Shown: positions 17,639 through 26,240, counted from the stretch's first letter. The stretch is 64,000 bases of DNA from CAZJVD01 sp964549505 (GCA_964549505.1 CAZJVD010000002.1:124001-188000); one strand, 5' to 3'. Notes: a model not told the origin generated them from the letters alone. Translations and numbers: made by a program.

Positions 17639-18084
17639 AAAAGCTATTCGCAGTCGTGATCACTTGTAACATCGCTCTCACTTCGCTTGCAGCAGCCCCG
17701 CCAGAAAAAGCGACCGAGATTCCACTTAAGGAAGTATCCGCGCAGGTCGTTCAATACATCAAGGCCCACAGCACCGGAGATTTCTCGATCTTCGAGAAAG
17801 CCGTTTCACGTTATTTCATCGAAAAGGGCGGCGGCGAGAAAGAGTACCGCAAGTTTCTCATGTCTCAGAAGACCACCTACAAAGGGACAAGCCCCAGAGA
17901 CATCGAAGTTCTCCCCTACCCTGGAAATCCAGAAAAGTTTGTCACGCGTTACAACTTAGTTCGCGGCAAGAAGATCATCACCCGAAAAAACGCGTCGTGG
18001 CTTGTCGTTCAAAAGGACGAACAAGGTCATTGGCGCATCCACGACGCCCTCACGGATTATGATCCGACCGACAAGGGCCCCTAA
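17635..18084 (+). CDS. Small secreted protein, possibly NTF2-like
   Basis: The ATG at 17635 overlaps the amidase stop (ATGA) and has GGAGG 11 nt upstream, so it is translationally coupled to the amidase. A signal peptide (KKLFAVVITCNIALTSLAAA) leads a basic mature protein of about 128 aa. The pattern of an N-terminal helix pair followed by curved strands (WLVVQKDEQGHWRIHDAL) is reminiscent of NTF2/SnoaL-like folds, but the match is weak. The tight coupling suggests a partner or inhibitor of the amidase in the periplasm (inference). Confidence 0.7.
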   Translation: MKKLFAVVITCNIALTSLAAAPPEKATEIPLKEVSAQVVQYIKAHSTGDFSIFEKAVSRYFIEKGGGEKEYRKFLMSQKTTYKGTSPRDIEVLPYPGNPEKFVTRYNLVRGKKIITRKNASWLVVQKDEQGHWRIHDALTDYDPTDKGP

Positions 18085-18087
18085 GTT

Positions 18088-18435
18088 CTATTTTACCGAC
18101 GACACTTCTGAAAACCCGAGCTGCTTTGCGCGCTTCAGATCACGTTTCGGAATCAGAAAGCGATTCAGCTGTCCGGTAGGAATCCCACAAACCGCCGCAC
18201 GCATTTTTCCCGTGTTCCCATCGTGAGCTTTCTGCGATGAAAAAATCTCAATACTCGCCTGCGATAGGATCCGAGCGTCGTCTTCGACGGAACGGGAACG
18301 TTTCTCTTCGTCGCAGCTTCGACTCTCGTCGGCTCGCTCCACCCAAACCGACGGCGGATTTTTTACGCGGGCGTCACCAAGAGCAAGACAGGCCACACTG
18401 CAACCAACGAGTATGAAAAGTATTCGAAGCATCAT
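18088..18435 (-). CDS. Small exported protein or lipoprotein, unknown
   Basis: A 115-aa protein with a hydrophobic start (MLRILFILVGCSVACLALG). ILVGC fits a lipobox, so it may be a lipoprotein with a Cys near residue 12; otherwise a signal peptidase I site follows at LALG. The mature part is short, charged and without a known domain (two Cys: SCDEE and AVCGI). It sits 3 nt downstream of sprT on the same strand and converges with the NTF2-like gene. Confidence 0.6.
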   Translation of the reverse strand: MMLRILFILVGCSVACLALGDARVKNPPSVWVERADESRSCDEEKRSRSVEDDARILSQASIEIFSSQKAHDGNTGKMRAAVCGIPTGQLNRFLIPKRDLKRAKQLGFSEVSSVK

Positions 18436-18438
18436 GTC

Positions 18439-18957
18439 TTAAGAGTCCACTCGGCGTTCCAGGTAAAGTTTGAAACGTTCTGAGTATTTTCCACGATTGT
18501 AGCGATTGCAGCAATCGAGACACGCACGGTTGCCGTTCAGGCGCTTTTTTGTGCGAATCTCTTTCAAACAAGCTGGGCATCGGTAGATGCACTTGTCGGG
18601 TCGCACGCGCGGAACGGTGTTGTAACGGCTCACGCCCATGGCGTGCATCTTTCGTAAAAACTCCTTCGTATGTCCGTACGGCTTATGTTTCAGCCAAAGC
18701 CAGTAATGAATCATCTCGTGCGCCAGGGTGTCTTCGACAAGCGCCAAAGCGTCGCGCTCTTCGAGGAGATAAGTTGCGACATCAATACTCGCGTTGAAGC
18801 GCGCTGGCGTGAAACGGCCCGCGCTCGCGCGCAAGCGCGTATTCCAAAACAGACTTGGCATCGGAAGTGATCCTTCGAAGTGCTTGGCGTTGACCTTGCG
18901 AAAGAGGTCCTGCAGAGTCGGAAACTGTTTCAGTCGCTCCGCGGCATTTGTGATCAT
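18439..18957 (-). CDS. sprT: SprT-like zinc metalloprotease-fold protein
   Basis: The 172-aa protein matches the SprT family: an N-terminal helix (LQDLFRKVNAKHFEG), the HEMIH motif (80-84) with a third ligand at His96 (GHTKEF), and a C-terminal zinc ribbon of two CxxC pairs (Cys127/Cys130 and Cys146/Cys149). The family is related to eukaryotic Spartan/SPRTN proteases that clear DNA-protein crosslinks; the role of bacterial SprT is poorly known. No signal peptide is present, so it is cytoplasmic. It is followed closely by a small exported-protein gene. Confidence 0.9.
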   Translation of the reverse strand: MITNAAERLKQFPTLQDLFRKVNAKHFEGSLPMPSLFWNTRLRASAGRFTPARFNASIDVATYLLEERDALALVEDTLAHEMIHYWLWLKHKPYGHTKEFLRKMHAMGVSRYNTVPRVRPDKCIYRCPACLKEIRTKKRLNGNRACLDCCNRYNRGKYSERFKLYLERRVDS

Positions 18958-19065
18958 TATCTTCCTTTCTTGCCCGAAAGCTCTCGATTTTCAAGCCCAG
19001 TTGACGGCAAGTCCGAAACTCCGTTATCGTAACGACCGGGACTTCCTTGGGGCGGGGGATTCAAA

Positions 19066-20604
19066 TTGGGGGAATTTCATAAAAATCGATGGCTCGTAGC
19101 CGTGTTGCTATGGGCTTTTTGGGCGCAGAACGTTGTCGTCCCCTTGCGTACGCACGCCGCGTACACGAATGACGAAACAGCCGGCGACGTCGCTGACGGC
19201 AACAGAGCGCCGATCGAGATCGGATTTGTCGAGACGCAGCCCGACGACACGGGAACCACGTACCAAATCTTTTCCGCTGAAGCCGCCGACCCTGAGCGCG
19301 CTGAGACGATTGCGGACATCGCTGCGGCGATGATTCGCACCGCACAGCAGACCGAAGTCGTTGCCCTGACAGCCGGCGATCGCGAACTCTCGGAGACCGA
19401 AGATCTCGTCGCAATGGCCCGGCGCCTTGCCGACGAAGCTCCGAACGGAACAGCTTATGTTCGTGAACTGCCGTCCGAAGTAACGAACACATGGAAAGCT
19501 CGCTTTCGAAGTTGGTACGCGAAAAACTATCGTCGCACGCTCACGTGGGTGCGAGGGAGTGTGAACGGCATCGCCACCGGGGTGAACGTCGCGGTTTCAA
19601 ACGGTGTGCCGGTTCAGTACGGACTACCCGCCGGCCTCGCTGTTGCGGCCATGAGTGGATCGATTCAGTGGAATAACAAAAAGTTCAACGCGTTCATTGG
19701 CGACTCGACTACCGCCAAGCGCTGGTTAAAAACAGAATCGATCGACGCCTTTCTCGACCGCGCGGTCGACGCCACACCTCGGATTTCGGCGAAGTTTCGG
19801 GCTTTTCTTAAGCGCAGCCTCAACGTCACCGCTGTCGTTGAGAAAGTGGTTCCCTACACAAAATGGGGTTTTATCGAATGGGCATTCATGTCCGTCATCA
19901 CTCTTCTCTCGCTCGCCAGTCTGAAGTACGCGACCTTACCAGGCGACTCGATGACTGATAAGTTCCAGACGATGCAGCTGCTCGGCGATCAGATCGGCAG
20001 TGTCTGGAGCTGGATCGGCGATCAGGCGCTCGATGTGTTTCGAAACTATGGAGATCAGTTCTCATCCATTCTAAAAACGGTGGGCGTGTCCATGGCCGCA
20101 GGCGCTCCTTGGTCTGTCGCGATTGCCGAAACGATGAAACGCGAGCTTGCGAAAGACCCGAACAATCCGGTTCATCACGCTGACGTCGAGATGCGGACGA
20201 ACACCAAGAACGCGGTTCTTTCCATGATCGGTGTTGCGATCTCAGTAGCGATGTTGATGGGACAGGACTGGGCGATGGGAGGACTGATCGGACTTGCCGG
20301 AGCCGGCATCGCTCATTACATCAAAGTGCACTACACCGGAAAAGGCCGCGTGATCGCTTCGTTGGCAATCGGGGGAGCTGCAGGCCTTGCGCTCTGGCAT
20401 CAGCTGATTCCGTATCCCGCCGCGGGAGTCGTTGGCTTCTTCGGTGTGAGCTTCTACGGTTACGCACGTGAGTGGTACAAAAGCGCCCGCGCTAAGTATC
20501 TTGCTACCAGAGCGACTAAGGTGAAAACGGGCGCCACGACCTGCGAATCGTCACTGACAGGACTTTCTGGCCCCACAAGTGACGAATCGGATGAGGCCGC
20601 TTAG
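19066..20604 (+). CDS. Exported multi-pass membrane protein, unknown
   Basis: The frame begins at a TTG preceded by a G-rich ribosome site (GGGGGAT at about 5-9 nt). A signal peptide or first membrane helix (LVAVLLWAFWAQNVVVPL) is followed by an acidic soluble region of about 110 aa and then by at least four hydrophobic segments: GFIEWAFMSVITLLSLASL, MIGVAISVAMLMG, MGGLIGLAGAGIA and the IASLAIGGAAGLALW to VVGFFGVSFYG hairpin. The tail is soluble and Thr/Ser-rich. At 512 aa it matches no family I recognise. Large periplasmic plus C-terminal membrane parts suggest an envelope anchor or channel-like protein, but there is no direct evidence. Confidence 0.7.
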   Translation: MGEFHKNRWLVAVLLWAFWAQNVVVPLRTHAAYTNDETAGDVADGNRAPIEIGFVETQPDDTGTTYQIFSAEAADPERAETIADIAAAMIRTAQQTEVVALTAGDRELSETEDLVAMARRLADEAPNGTAYVRELPSEVTNTWKARFRSWYAKNYRRTLTWVRGSVNGIATGVNVAVSNGVPVQYGLPAGLAVAAMSGSIQWNNKKFNAFIGDSTTAKRWLKTESIDAFLDRAVDATPRISAKFRAFLKRSLNVTAVVEKVVPYTKWGFIEWAFMSVITLLSLASLKYATLPGDSMTDKFQTMQLLGDQIGSVWSWIGDQALDVFRNYGDQFSSILKTVGVSMAAGAPWSVAIAETMKRELAKDPNNPVHHADVEMRTNTKNAVLSMIGVAISVAMLMGQDWAMGGLIGLAGAGIAHYIKVHYTGKGRVIASLAIGGAAGLALWHQLIPYPAAGVVGFFGVSFYGYAREWYKSARAKYLATRATKVKTGATTCESSLTGLSGPTSDESDEAA

Positions 20605-20665
20605 GCACCAGTTCTTTTATTCAACACATAAGACATTGAAATCGTGAGGATTTAGAACAGCTTTC

Positions 20666-20902
20666 GTGGGCATATGCGTTGCACACATGCCGGTCATGAT
20701 GGAGACGACGGCAATGTGGAATGTGAACATGAGAGTAAAAAAGGCGGCGACCACCACGGCGCGGCTGCCCGCCGCCCTGGTGAATACGGTGACAGAAACT
20801 GTGCGCACCAAAAACCCCACCCTTTATTTTTTAACGACCTTGATCGGGTGCTACTTGGTCTTTCTTGTCGTGTTCTGGCTGATCACCACGCACGACCTAT
20901 AA
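20666..20902 (+). CDS. Possible small membrane protein with C-terminal helix
   Basis: A 78-codon frame starting at GTG (later ATGs at 20687 and 20696 are as likely) ends in a strongly hydrophobic stretch (LYFLTTLIGCYLVFLVVFWLI) just before the stop, the pattern of a tail-anchored single-pass protein. The N-terminal part is Met-, Thr- and basic-rich. No ribosome site stands out, and I recognise no family. The gap between the flanking genes makes a small gene plausible, but it is not proven. Confidence 0.4.
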   Translation: MGICVAHMPVMMETTAMWNVNMRVKKAATTTARLPAALVNTVTETVRTKNPTLYFLTTLIGCYLVFLVVFWLITTHDL

Positions 20903-20920
20903 ACAGAGCGCGCTATCTCT

Positions 20921-23407
20921 TTAAAACTCGACAACGGTCACGCCGCCCGAGCCCTCTCCGGGCCCACCGTCGCGGTGAGATTTGACGTAAGGAAGCGTCG
21001 TCAGAAGTTTTTTTGTTCCTTCACGCAGGGCGCCTGTACCTACACCATGGATGATCGTCACACGCCCAACCCCAAGTCTCACCGCCCGATCTAAAAAGAT
21101 CGCCAGCTCGCTCATCGCTTCTTCGAAACGTTTTCCCCGGAGATCAAGCTCCGCCGTAACCGAATCGGCTTCCTGAACCGTACTCTGAATCTGCACCGGT
21201 TTCTGTTTAGCGACTTCCTTGATCTTCTCAAGATCCACGAGCTTCATCTCGACGTGAAACGCACTTCCAGTCGAAATCTTGGCCTTATCGCCGTGAATCG
21301 CCATGACTGTCCCCGACGTCTTAAACTTCGGAACACGCACACGATCGCCCACATGGATTTCTTCGGGTGCCATTGCCACCGTTTCCGTGGTCTGCTTTTC
21401 AAGAAACTCTTCGGCCGAATCCCCAAACACGATCTCAAACTCTTCGCGAACCGCTTCCTTAAGCGACTCCTGGCCCTGGTCTTGAACGCGACGAACCGAG
21501 GTCTTCGATCCCGATCGCGTCTGAGCTTTCAATTCTTCTTCGGTCGAAGCGGCAATCTTTTTAATCCGTGTACGCGCTGCTTCGAGAGCTCGTTCGACGG
21601 CCGTTTGTACATGTTCCTTAAGCATCGCTCGCTCGCGTTCAAGCGAGCGACGCTCATGATCGAGTTCGGCGCGCAAACGCTCGACATCCGCTGCTTCGGT
21701 TTCAAGCTTTGAAAGCGCTTGCTCAAGGCGATGATGCTCGTCAGACAAGAGTTCCGTCGCACGCTTAATAATCTTCGAGTCGAGTCCCAGCCGTGACGCG
21801 GTTTCGATCGCGCGCGAGCGCCCCGGCTGACCGATCACCAACCGATAACTGGGCGTGTGTGACGTTTCATCAAACGCCATCGATCCGCTCGCGACTCGAG
21901 GATCGGAGAGTGACCAAGCTTTCAGTCTTGGGTCATGGGTCGTCAGAACGACACGCGCCTGTTCACCCACTTTTTCCAGCAAATGTTCGAGAAACGCGCG
22001 CCCCAATGCAGCTCCCTCTTCGGGATCTGTCGCCGCGTTGATTTCGTCGATCAAAAAAAGGCTTCGGGGCACGGCTTCGTCCAGCATCGCGCGGTAGCGC
22101 AATACATGCGCCGAAAAACTCGAAAGACTTTCCGAAATACTCTGCGCGTCCCCAACATCGACAAAGAGTCGCTCGAAGAACGGAATCTTCACCGTGCCGG
22201 CCCCTGGAAACGGAAACCCCGTTCGCGCAAAGACCGCCGCCAGACCGAGCGTTTTCAGTAAAACCGTCTTTCCACCCGTGTTGGGGCCCGAGATCAGGAA
22301 AATCGGCCGACCAGGCTCGAGCGCAACACGGTTCCTGACAACTGCGTTCGGCGGTAACGTGAAAAACAGCAGCGGGTGCGCCGTGTGGTTGAGATGAATC
22401 TCACCAGCGCCCAGCTGTACGCCTCCACGCTCGGCCGTCTCATCTGTGATCTCCATCTCGCGCCCACCGAACTGCAGACCGAGTTCAGCTTTAGCTTGAA
22501 CATGATCCCAATGCGCGAGGATCTCGGCCGACGTGTCGAGCTCGTGCGCAAACGGCTTGAGAGCAAGCGAGGTGTCTCTCAAAACCTTGAAGATCTCCTC
22601 AAGAACAGCGTTATCGAGGCGGCGTAGTTCATTGGACAAGCTTTCGATCTCTTTCGGTTCAATGAATACCGTCTGTTTCGAAACCGACGCCTCAAAAACC
22701 CGGCCTTCGACACGATCCTGTTCCGAAACCTTCACAGGTAAAACAAACCGACCGTCGCGAACGTCACTGAAACGATCCTGGAGGATTCCGTCCTCCGCAA
22801 ACTTGATCTTGAGCTCCTCGAGACGCTGTTCGATTTTTTGGCGAGTCGCTCGCGACCGACCGCTCAGCGCGTGAAGCTCCGGTGAAGCGCGCTCCGAGAT
22901 TTCGCCAATCTCCGTGAGAACGCGGCCAAGAATACGAAGTGGTTCGCGAGCGTCCGCGAGGCTCTTCGTAGCTTGCGCGAACAGTGGCGTGTTCCTTAGC
23001 TCATCAACCGGTATCGCGTTCCAGTCATCAACGGCAGACCACCAGCCGCGAAGGACCGACAACTCAGCTGTCTCTAAAACTTCCCCGCGCGCAAGACGTT
23101 CGACCGCAGACCGGACCGGTGTTAGGCCACGAAGCGGTCCCCAAACAGAATCTTTTTTAAGAAACCCTCGGATCTCCTGTGTCTCCGACTGGAGCGTCCG
23201 CGCCTCCCCCACATCTGTCGCCCAAAATCGATGGTCCCGAAGCGCCCGCATTTTTTCAACACCGGCTTGCGAAGCGCACCGGCTTGCCGCTAGCTCTAGG
23301 ATCTCGACAAACTCAAGGGTTTCGACGGCGCGTGACATTGTATCTTGGGTACTTTGCGTACTCTGCGTTTTCGCGTTCTGTGAGTTTAGATTCGACCTAC
23401 CCGGCAT
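20921..23407 (-). CDS. mutS2: MutS2 family ATPase with Smr domain
   Basis: MutS2 is not a mismatch-repair protein; family members bind branched DNA or collided ribosomes and carry a C-terminal Smr nuclease-like domain. Here the MutS core has Walker A GPNTGGKT (374-381) and the LFLIDEINAATDPEEG Walker B region, followed by a long coiled coil (about 590-650, LERERAMLKEHV) and the Smr domain with LDLRGK (754-759) and HGVGTGAL (787-794). Full length is 828 aa from the ATG at 23407. The first 23 residues (Ser/Thr/Gln-rich) are unlike the family, which normally starts near VETLEF, so the ATG at 23338 is an equally likely start. No ribosome site decides between them. Confidence 0.93.
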   Translation of the reverse strand: MPGRSNLNSQNAKTQSTQSTQDTMSRAVETLEFVEILELAASRCASQAGVEKMRALRDHRFWATDVGEARTLQSETQEIRGFLKKDSVWGPLRGLTPVRSAVERLARGEVLETAELSVLRGWWSAVDDWNAIPVDELRNTPLFAQATKSLADAREPLRILGRVLTEIGEISERASPELHALSGRSRATRQKIEQRLEELKIKFAEDGILQDRFSDVRDGRFVLPVKVSEQDRVEGRVFEASVSKQTVFIEPKEIESLSNELRRLDNAVLEEIFKVLRDTSLALKPFAHELDTSAEILAHWDHVQAKAELGLQFGGREMEITDETAERGGVQLGAGEIHLNHTAHPLLFFTLPPNAVVRNRVALEPGRPIFLISGPNTGGKTVLLKTLGLAAVFARTGFPFPGAGTVKIPFFERLFVDVGDAQSISESLSSFSAHVLRYRAMLDEAVPRSLFLIDEINAATDPEEGAALGRAFLEHLLEKVGEQARVVLTTHDPRLKAWSLSDPRVASGSMAFDETSHTPSYRLVIGQPGRSRAIETASRLGLDSKIIKRATELLSDEHHRLEQALSKLETEAADVERLRAELDHERRSLERERAMLKEHVQTAVERALEAARTRIKKIAASTEEELKAQTRSGSKTSVRRVQDQGQESLKEAVREEFEIVFGDSAEEFLEKQTTETVAMAPEEIHVGDRVRVPKFKTSGTVMAIHGDKAKISTGSAFHVEMKLVDLEKIKEVAKQKPVQIQSTVQEADSVTAELDLRGKRFEEAMSELAIFLDRAVRLGVGRVTIIHGVGTGALREGTKKLLTTLPYVKSHRDGGPGEGSGGVTVVEF

Positions 23408-23472
23408 AACCGAGTTTTAACACGGACGACCTCTCGTTTCACGTCCGCCGCACAGGGGCTGCCGCTTTGGGT

Positions 23473-24231
23473 CTACCGTTTTGGAATCAAACCAATCATC
23501 GCGGCCAGGATCTTGATGTCATGCCAGAAGGAAGGGTTTTTTACGTAGGCTAGATCGTGTTCAAGATGCGTCTTCGGGTCTTCATTGTAAGCGCAGATGA
23601 TTCCGGCCGAGCCAAGCATCCCAGGTAGCGCGAGGAGGCGAAGAGGGGTTTGCCGAAACTGATCGGTGTGCCGGTCGATTTCTTCTGGAACATGCGGGCG
23701 CGGTCCCACCAAACTCATGTTGCCGATGAGAACGTTCAGTAACTGCGGGAGTTCGTCAATGTGCAGGCGCCTCAGGACACGGCCAATGCGTGTGATCTCT
23801 TTGCTTCCATCTGGCAGATCGTTCATCGTCCGAAACTTGTAGATCGTGAACGGCTTACCCCTATAACCAACGCGTTTTTGCAAAAAGAAAACGGGGCCGC
23901 CCGAATCCAAGCGGACAGCGACAGCAAGCACGGCCGCCATCGGAACCGTCACCGGAAGGCTCAGTACCGTGATCAGTTTGTCGACCACCTGCTTGCGTTG
24001 ATAGATAGCGTGCGCTTCCTCCGCCTCTTCTTCATCCCAAATAGCGGCCTCAGCGGCGGGGGTCAGCTTTGCAAGGTCGTCCGGTGTGAGCGCACGAATA
24101 TCCACCGTCTCAAGCGGATAATCGGGGACGCGGAACTGCCCCGCAAGCGTCTTCGGACATGCTTCGTCGGCTGCATAGACCGGCACGATCGAAGCCAGCA
24201 GAAATAAAGGAAGAAACCCACACAGTCTCAT
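23473..24231 (-). CDS. Polyprenyl-phosphate sugar-1-phosphate transferase (PglC/WcaJ-like)
   Basis: Enzymes of this family attach a sugar-1-phosphate to undecaprenyl phosphate on the cytoplasmic face and start glycan assembly. The core is clear: the re-entrant membrane helix with its prolines (VVDKLITVLSLPVTVPMAA, 82-100), FFLQKRVGYRGKPF, YKFRTM (131-136), the catalytic Asp159-Glu160 pair (HIDELPQLLNVL) and GPRP (176-179). Oddly, from the ATG at 24231 the protein begins with what looks like a Sec signal peptide (FLPLFLLASIVPVYA-ADE) and an acidic linker. An upstream in-frame start at 24339 is less likely. No other polysaccharide genes are adjacent. Confidence 0.87.
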   Translation of the reverse strand: MRLCGFLPLFLLASIVPVYAADEACPKTLAGQFRVPDYPLETVDIRALTPDDLAKLTPAAEAAIWDEEEAEEAHAIYQRKQVVDKLITVLSLPVTVPMAAVLAVAVRLDSGGPVFFLQKRVGYRGKPFTIYKFRTMNDLPDGSKEITRIGRVLRRLHIDELPQLLNVLIGNMSLVGPRPHVPEEIDRHTDQFRQTPLRLLALPGMLGSAGIICAYNEDPKTHLEHDLAYVKNPSFWHDIKILAAMIGLIPKR

Positions 24232-24421
24232 TCTTCGACCGCCGGTATTACCACAGTTCCGCCAGGAGTGACACGATCCGTGACATCTTCGTCTCAGAGC
24301 GTTGGACCCCCCGTCCAGACCCTTCCACGGATCGTTCAAAATATCGGAAAATGTCGGGAAATGTCCTGGGGTATATCCGAAAAAACATAACCAAACTTCT
24401 ATTATTTATTAAATTGTGTTT

Positions 24422-24440
24422 GTGTTTTTTCAAAAAACAC
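24422..24440. terminator. Perfect AT-rich hairpin
   Basis: GTGTTTTTT and AAAAAACAC form a 9-bp perfect inverted repeat around a single C. It lies in the 285-bp gap between the divergent sugar-transferase and lipoprotein genes. The rest of that gap holds short direct repeats (TCGGAAAATGTCGGGAAATGTC at 24344-24365) and nothing else I can name. Confidence 0.3.
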
Positions 24441-24516
24441 TCTAATGGGGAACTTGCTCGCATAGTTGGGACGTTGGGACTTCAGGGCGGGAATGCTGGC
24501 AGAGAGAGGTAGATGT

Positions 24517-25203
24517 ATGAGTTTGTTTTCGAGGAAGCTGCAATTCGCAGCATTTTCTATCATTTTATTATCAATCGCAGGTTGCAGCGAAAGTAAGACC
24601 GGAGTCTATTCGGGTACGGTCGTTGTTACCGAAGGTGGCGTGACACAACAGCGTCCAGGCACCATTGAGATTAAAGAAACGGCGTACAACGAGTTCGAAG
24701 GAACGCTCGAAATCAGCCGTCCGAACGTCGTCACAAACGTGATTCTTGTTTCAGAAGGTAGCGATTACCTAGCGTACACCGAGTGGAAACGTTCTCAGAA
24801 AAAGCCGACGGATTCCTCCGATACGCCGCCAGCGAAGAGCGACGCATCCAAGCCGAAAGGTGACGAGCCCGTCGCACCCAAGAACGATGAACCCAAGGTC
24901 GAAAAGGCTGAAACTGAAAAGCCTGAGGCTGAGAAAGCTGAAGCCGAGAAAGCCGAAAAGACAGACGCTGATCCTGAGACCGCACCCACCGAAACCGATG
25001 AGCCACCGGTTAAAGTGTCCGGTCCCGTTGAGTTAGGCAGTAACAGCTTGAGCGGTAGCCTTTGTGCCAGCTCGAGTGCGGCGACACGCTCACGCGCTTC
25101 TTCGGCCACAGTCGATACTTCCGCACAACAGATCTGCATTAACCTGAAAGACTTCCGTAAAATGGAAGACGGAAAAAGCCAAGACAGCTCTCGCGCGCTG
25201 TGA
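24517..25203 (+). CDS. Lipoprotein with Glu/Ala/Lys repeats
   Basis: The ATG at 24517 has AGAGAGGT about 9 nt upstream and gives a classic lipoprotein signal (ILLSIAGC, Cys23). The mature protein has a short beta-rich head (TGVYSGTVVVTEGG, IEIKETAYNEFEGTLEI) and then a long low-complexity Pro/Glu/Ala/Lys segment with tandem AEKAE-type units (about 105-165), which would form an extended or helical spacer. The last 60 residues are Ser/Ala-rich with two Cys. Such a layout suits a tether spanning the periplasm or projecting from the surface (inference). It ends 20 nt before the next gene, so the two are probably an operon. Confidence 0.75.
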   Translation: MSLFSRKLQFAAFSIILLSIAGCSESKTGVYSGTVVVTEGGVTQQRPGTIEIKETAYNEFEGTLEISRPNVVTNVILVSEGSDYLAYTEWKRSQKKPTDSSDTPPAKSDASKPKGDEPVAPKNDEPKVEKAETEKPEAEKAEAEKAEKTDADPETAPTETDEPPVKVSGPVELGSNSLSGSLCASSSAATRSRASSATVDTSAQQICINLKDFRKMEDGKSQDSSRAL

Positions 25204-25223
25204 CGATCGTAAGGAGTACAATC

Positions 25224-25757
25224 ATGATGAAAAGAATTTTTCTCGCTGTAACTTTCTTGTTCGCACCCATGGCCTGGGCAGAAGAGACGCCAACCACTCA
25301 GCCATTCTATATCGGGTCATTGCTGGGCGCGAGCTTCTTGAACGAAGGTCGTGGCACACAGTTTTCGTACGGAGCACGCGCGGGCATTCAGATCGACCCA
25401 CAGATTCTGATCGGCGCTTACTACGATCGTTACCGTGTGATCTCGACTCCGATCGCTGACAGCTACGCAAACTTCCTCATGGGAGAAGCACACTTCTACC
25501 CTGATCGCGTTGGCAGCGGATTCTTCATGGGCGGAAAGCTGGGAGTTGGGATCGTTCAGTCGGATCGCATTGGCGGTTACAACGATTCCGATACCGACTT
25601 TGCGGTCGCACCGTCAGCCGGATTTGAAATGCCTTTGAACGAAGACGACCGGTTCATCCTGGGGGTCGAAGGGAACTATAGCTTCATCCCACAGGCTAAC
25701 GGTCTAGCGTCGTTCAACCTCTTGGGTACGTTCCGTTTCGTGTTCGACGGTATCTAA
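25224..25757 (+). CDS. Outer-membrane beta-barrel protein (OmpW/OMP_b-brl-like)
   Basis: The start at 25224 is fixed by AAGGAG with 7-nt spacing. A signal peptide (KRIFLAVTFLFAPMAWA-EE) precedes about 157 residues of regular alternating strands (FYIGSLLGASF, RAGIQIDPQILIGAYYDRY, GSGFFMGGKLGVGIV, DDRFILGVEGNYSF, FNLLGTFRFVFDGI), typical of an eight-stranded barrel. It follows the repeat-containing lipoprotein gene on the same strand, so a barrel-plus-tether pair is possible. The ligand is unknown. Confidence 0.8.
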   Translation: MMKRIFLAVTFLFAPMAWAEETPTTQPFYIGSLLGASFLNEGRGTQFSYGARAGIQIDPQILIGAYYDRYRVISTPIADSYANFLMGEAHFYPDRVGSGFFMGGKLGVGIVQSDRIGGYNDSDTDFAVAPSAGFEMPLNEDDRFILGVEGNYSFIPQANGLASFNLLGTFRFVFDGI

Positions 25758-25858
25758 CTCGGGGACAGGCTCGGCTCGCACTTCCATGGGCAGTCCTGTC
25801 AAGTTTTCATAGACAACGCAGCCGTCTTTGAATTAGGAATAATAAATCTCGTAAAGGT

Positions 25859-25934
25859 GTCCCCATCGTCTAGAGGCCTAGGACATCGCCTTTTCACGGC
25901 GACGACCGGGGTTCGAATCCCCGTGGGGACGCCA
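25859..25934 (+). tRNA. tRNA-Glu (UUC)
   Basis: The acceptor stem GTCCCCA pairs with TGGGGAC, followed by discriminator G and an encoded CCA. The anticodon arm TCGCC-TTTTCAC-GGCGA gives anticodon TTC, and the T arm has GGTTCGAATCC. Total length is 76 nt. The accessory island starts immediately after it. Confidence 0.97.
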
Positions 25935-25962
25935 ATTTTATCAAGTGGAAAATTGGTTTTTT
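25932..25962 (+). terminator. Terminator of tRNA-Glu, overlapping the CCA end
   Basis: CCAATTTT (25932-25939) pairs with AAAATTGG (25949-25956) around ATCAAGTGG and is followed by six T. The stem uses the CC of the encoded CCA. The homologous sequence at 29593 keeps only the AATTTT/AAAATT core of this stem. Confidence 0.65.
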
Positions 25963-26132
25963 GTCGAAAAGACGAAATCTCGTCAAAATTCAAAAGCTTA
26001 AATCTCAATAGGTTGCGGAAGCGACCCCTTGCCCCTGTCACGTGAAGTCACCGTTTGTCACATTCGTTTGCTTCATCTCTGCTTCATCGTTGCTTCATCC
26101 GGCTAGGACGGATTTTTTTCCCTTGGGGAAAA
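25933..26132 (+). repeat. Island leader repeat, copy A
   Basis: These 200 bases align without a single gap to 29594-29793. In the first 188 positions I count 17 mismatches by hand (about 91% identity). The segment contains a small GACGA/TCGTC hairpin, three close copies of GCTTCATC (26070-26098) and, at its end, a stem-loop TTTTCCC-TTG-GGGAAAA (26116-26132). Copy B has TTTTCAC-TCA-GTGAAAA at the same offset, a C-G to A-T compensatory change. It lies between the tRNA terminator and the first MYLRR gene. Function is unknown; it may be a promoter/RNA leader or an element end. Confidence 0.75.
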
Positions 26133-26169
26133 GTTCATTGCTAAGCATTTCTCATCATTCAATTTTTCT

Positions 26170-26240
26170 AGGACATTGTGAAAGGCCGATGTCCTGACAC
26201 CAGAAGGGCATTTCCCAAAAGAAAATCTTCCACCTTCTGG
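26170..26240 (+). other. Two further stem-loops in leader A
   Basis: AGGACAT (26170-26176) pairs with ATGTCCT (26189-26195) around a loop containing GTGAAAGG; CCAGAAGG (26200-26207) pairs with CCTTCTGG (26233-26240). A related stem, AGGAC/GTCCT with GTGAAAAG in the loop, ends 2 nt before the ATG of the second copy's gene (29831-29856). From 26241 to the ATG at 26331 a third GTGAAAAG...GTCCTAGA-like block and no Shine-Dalgarno sequence are seen. Confidence 0.45.

Noticed and set aside
20617..20820. 67-codon minus-strand frame with hydrophobic segment
   Set aside because: It overlaps the plus-strand small membrane frame, whose terminal helix and position are more convincing; neither has a strong ribosome site.
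21254..21712. 152-codon plus-strand frame
   Set aside because: Antisense to the MutS2 coiled-coil region; the His/Arg/Phe-rich sequence is typical of reverse reading.
26066..26100. Three close copies of GCTTCATC looked like the start of a CRISPR or iteron array
   Set aside because: Only three 8-bp units with 3-5-bp spacers; too short for CRISPR, and no rep or cas gene is near. Treated as part of the leader repeat.
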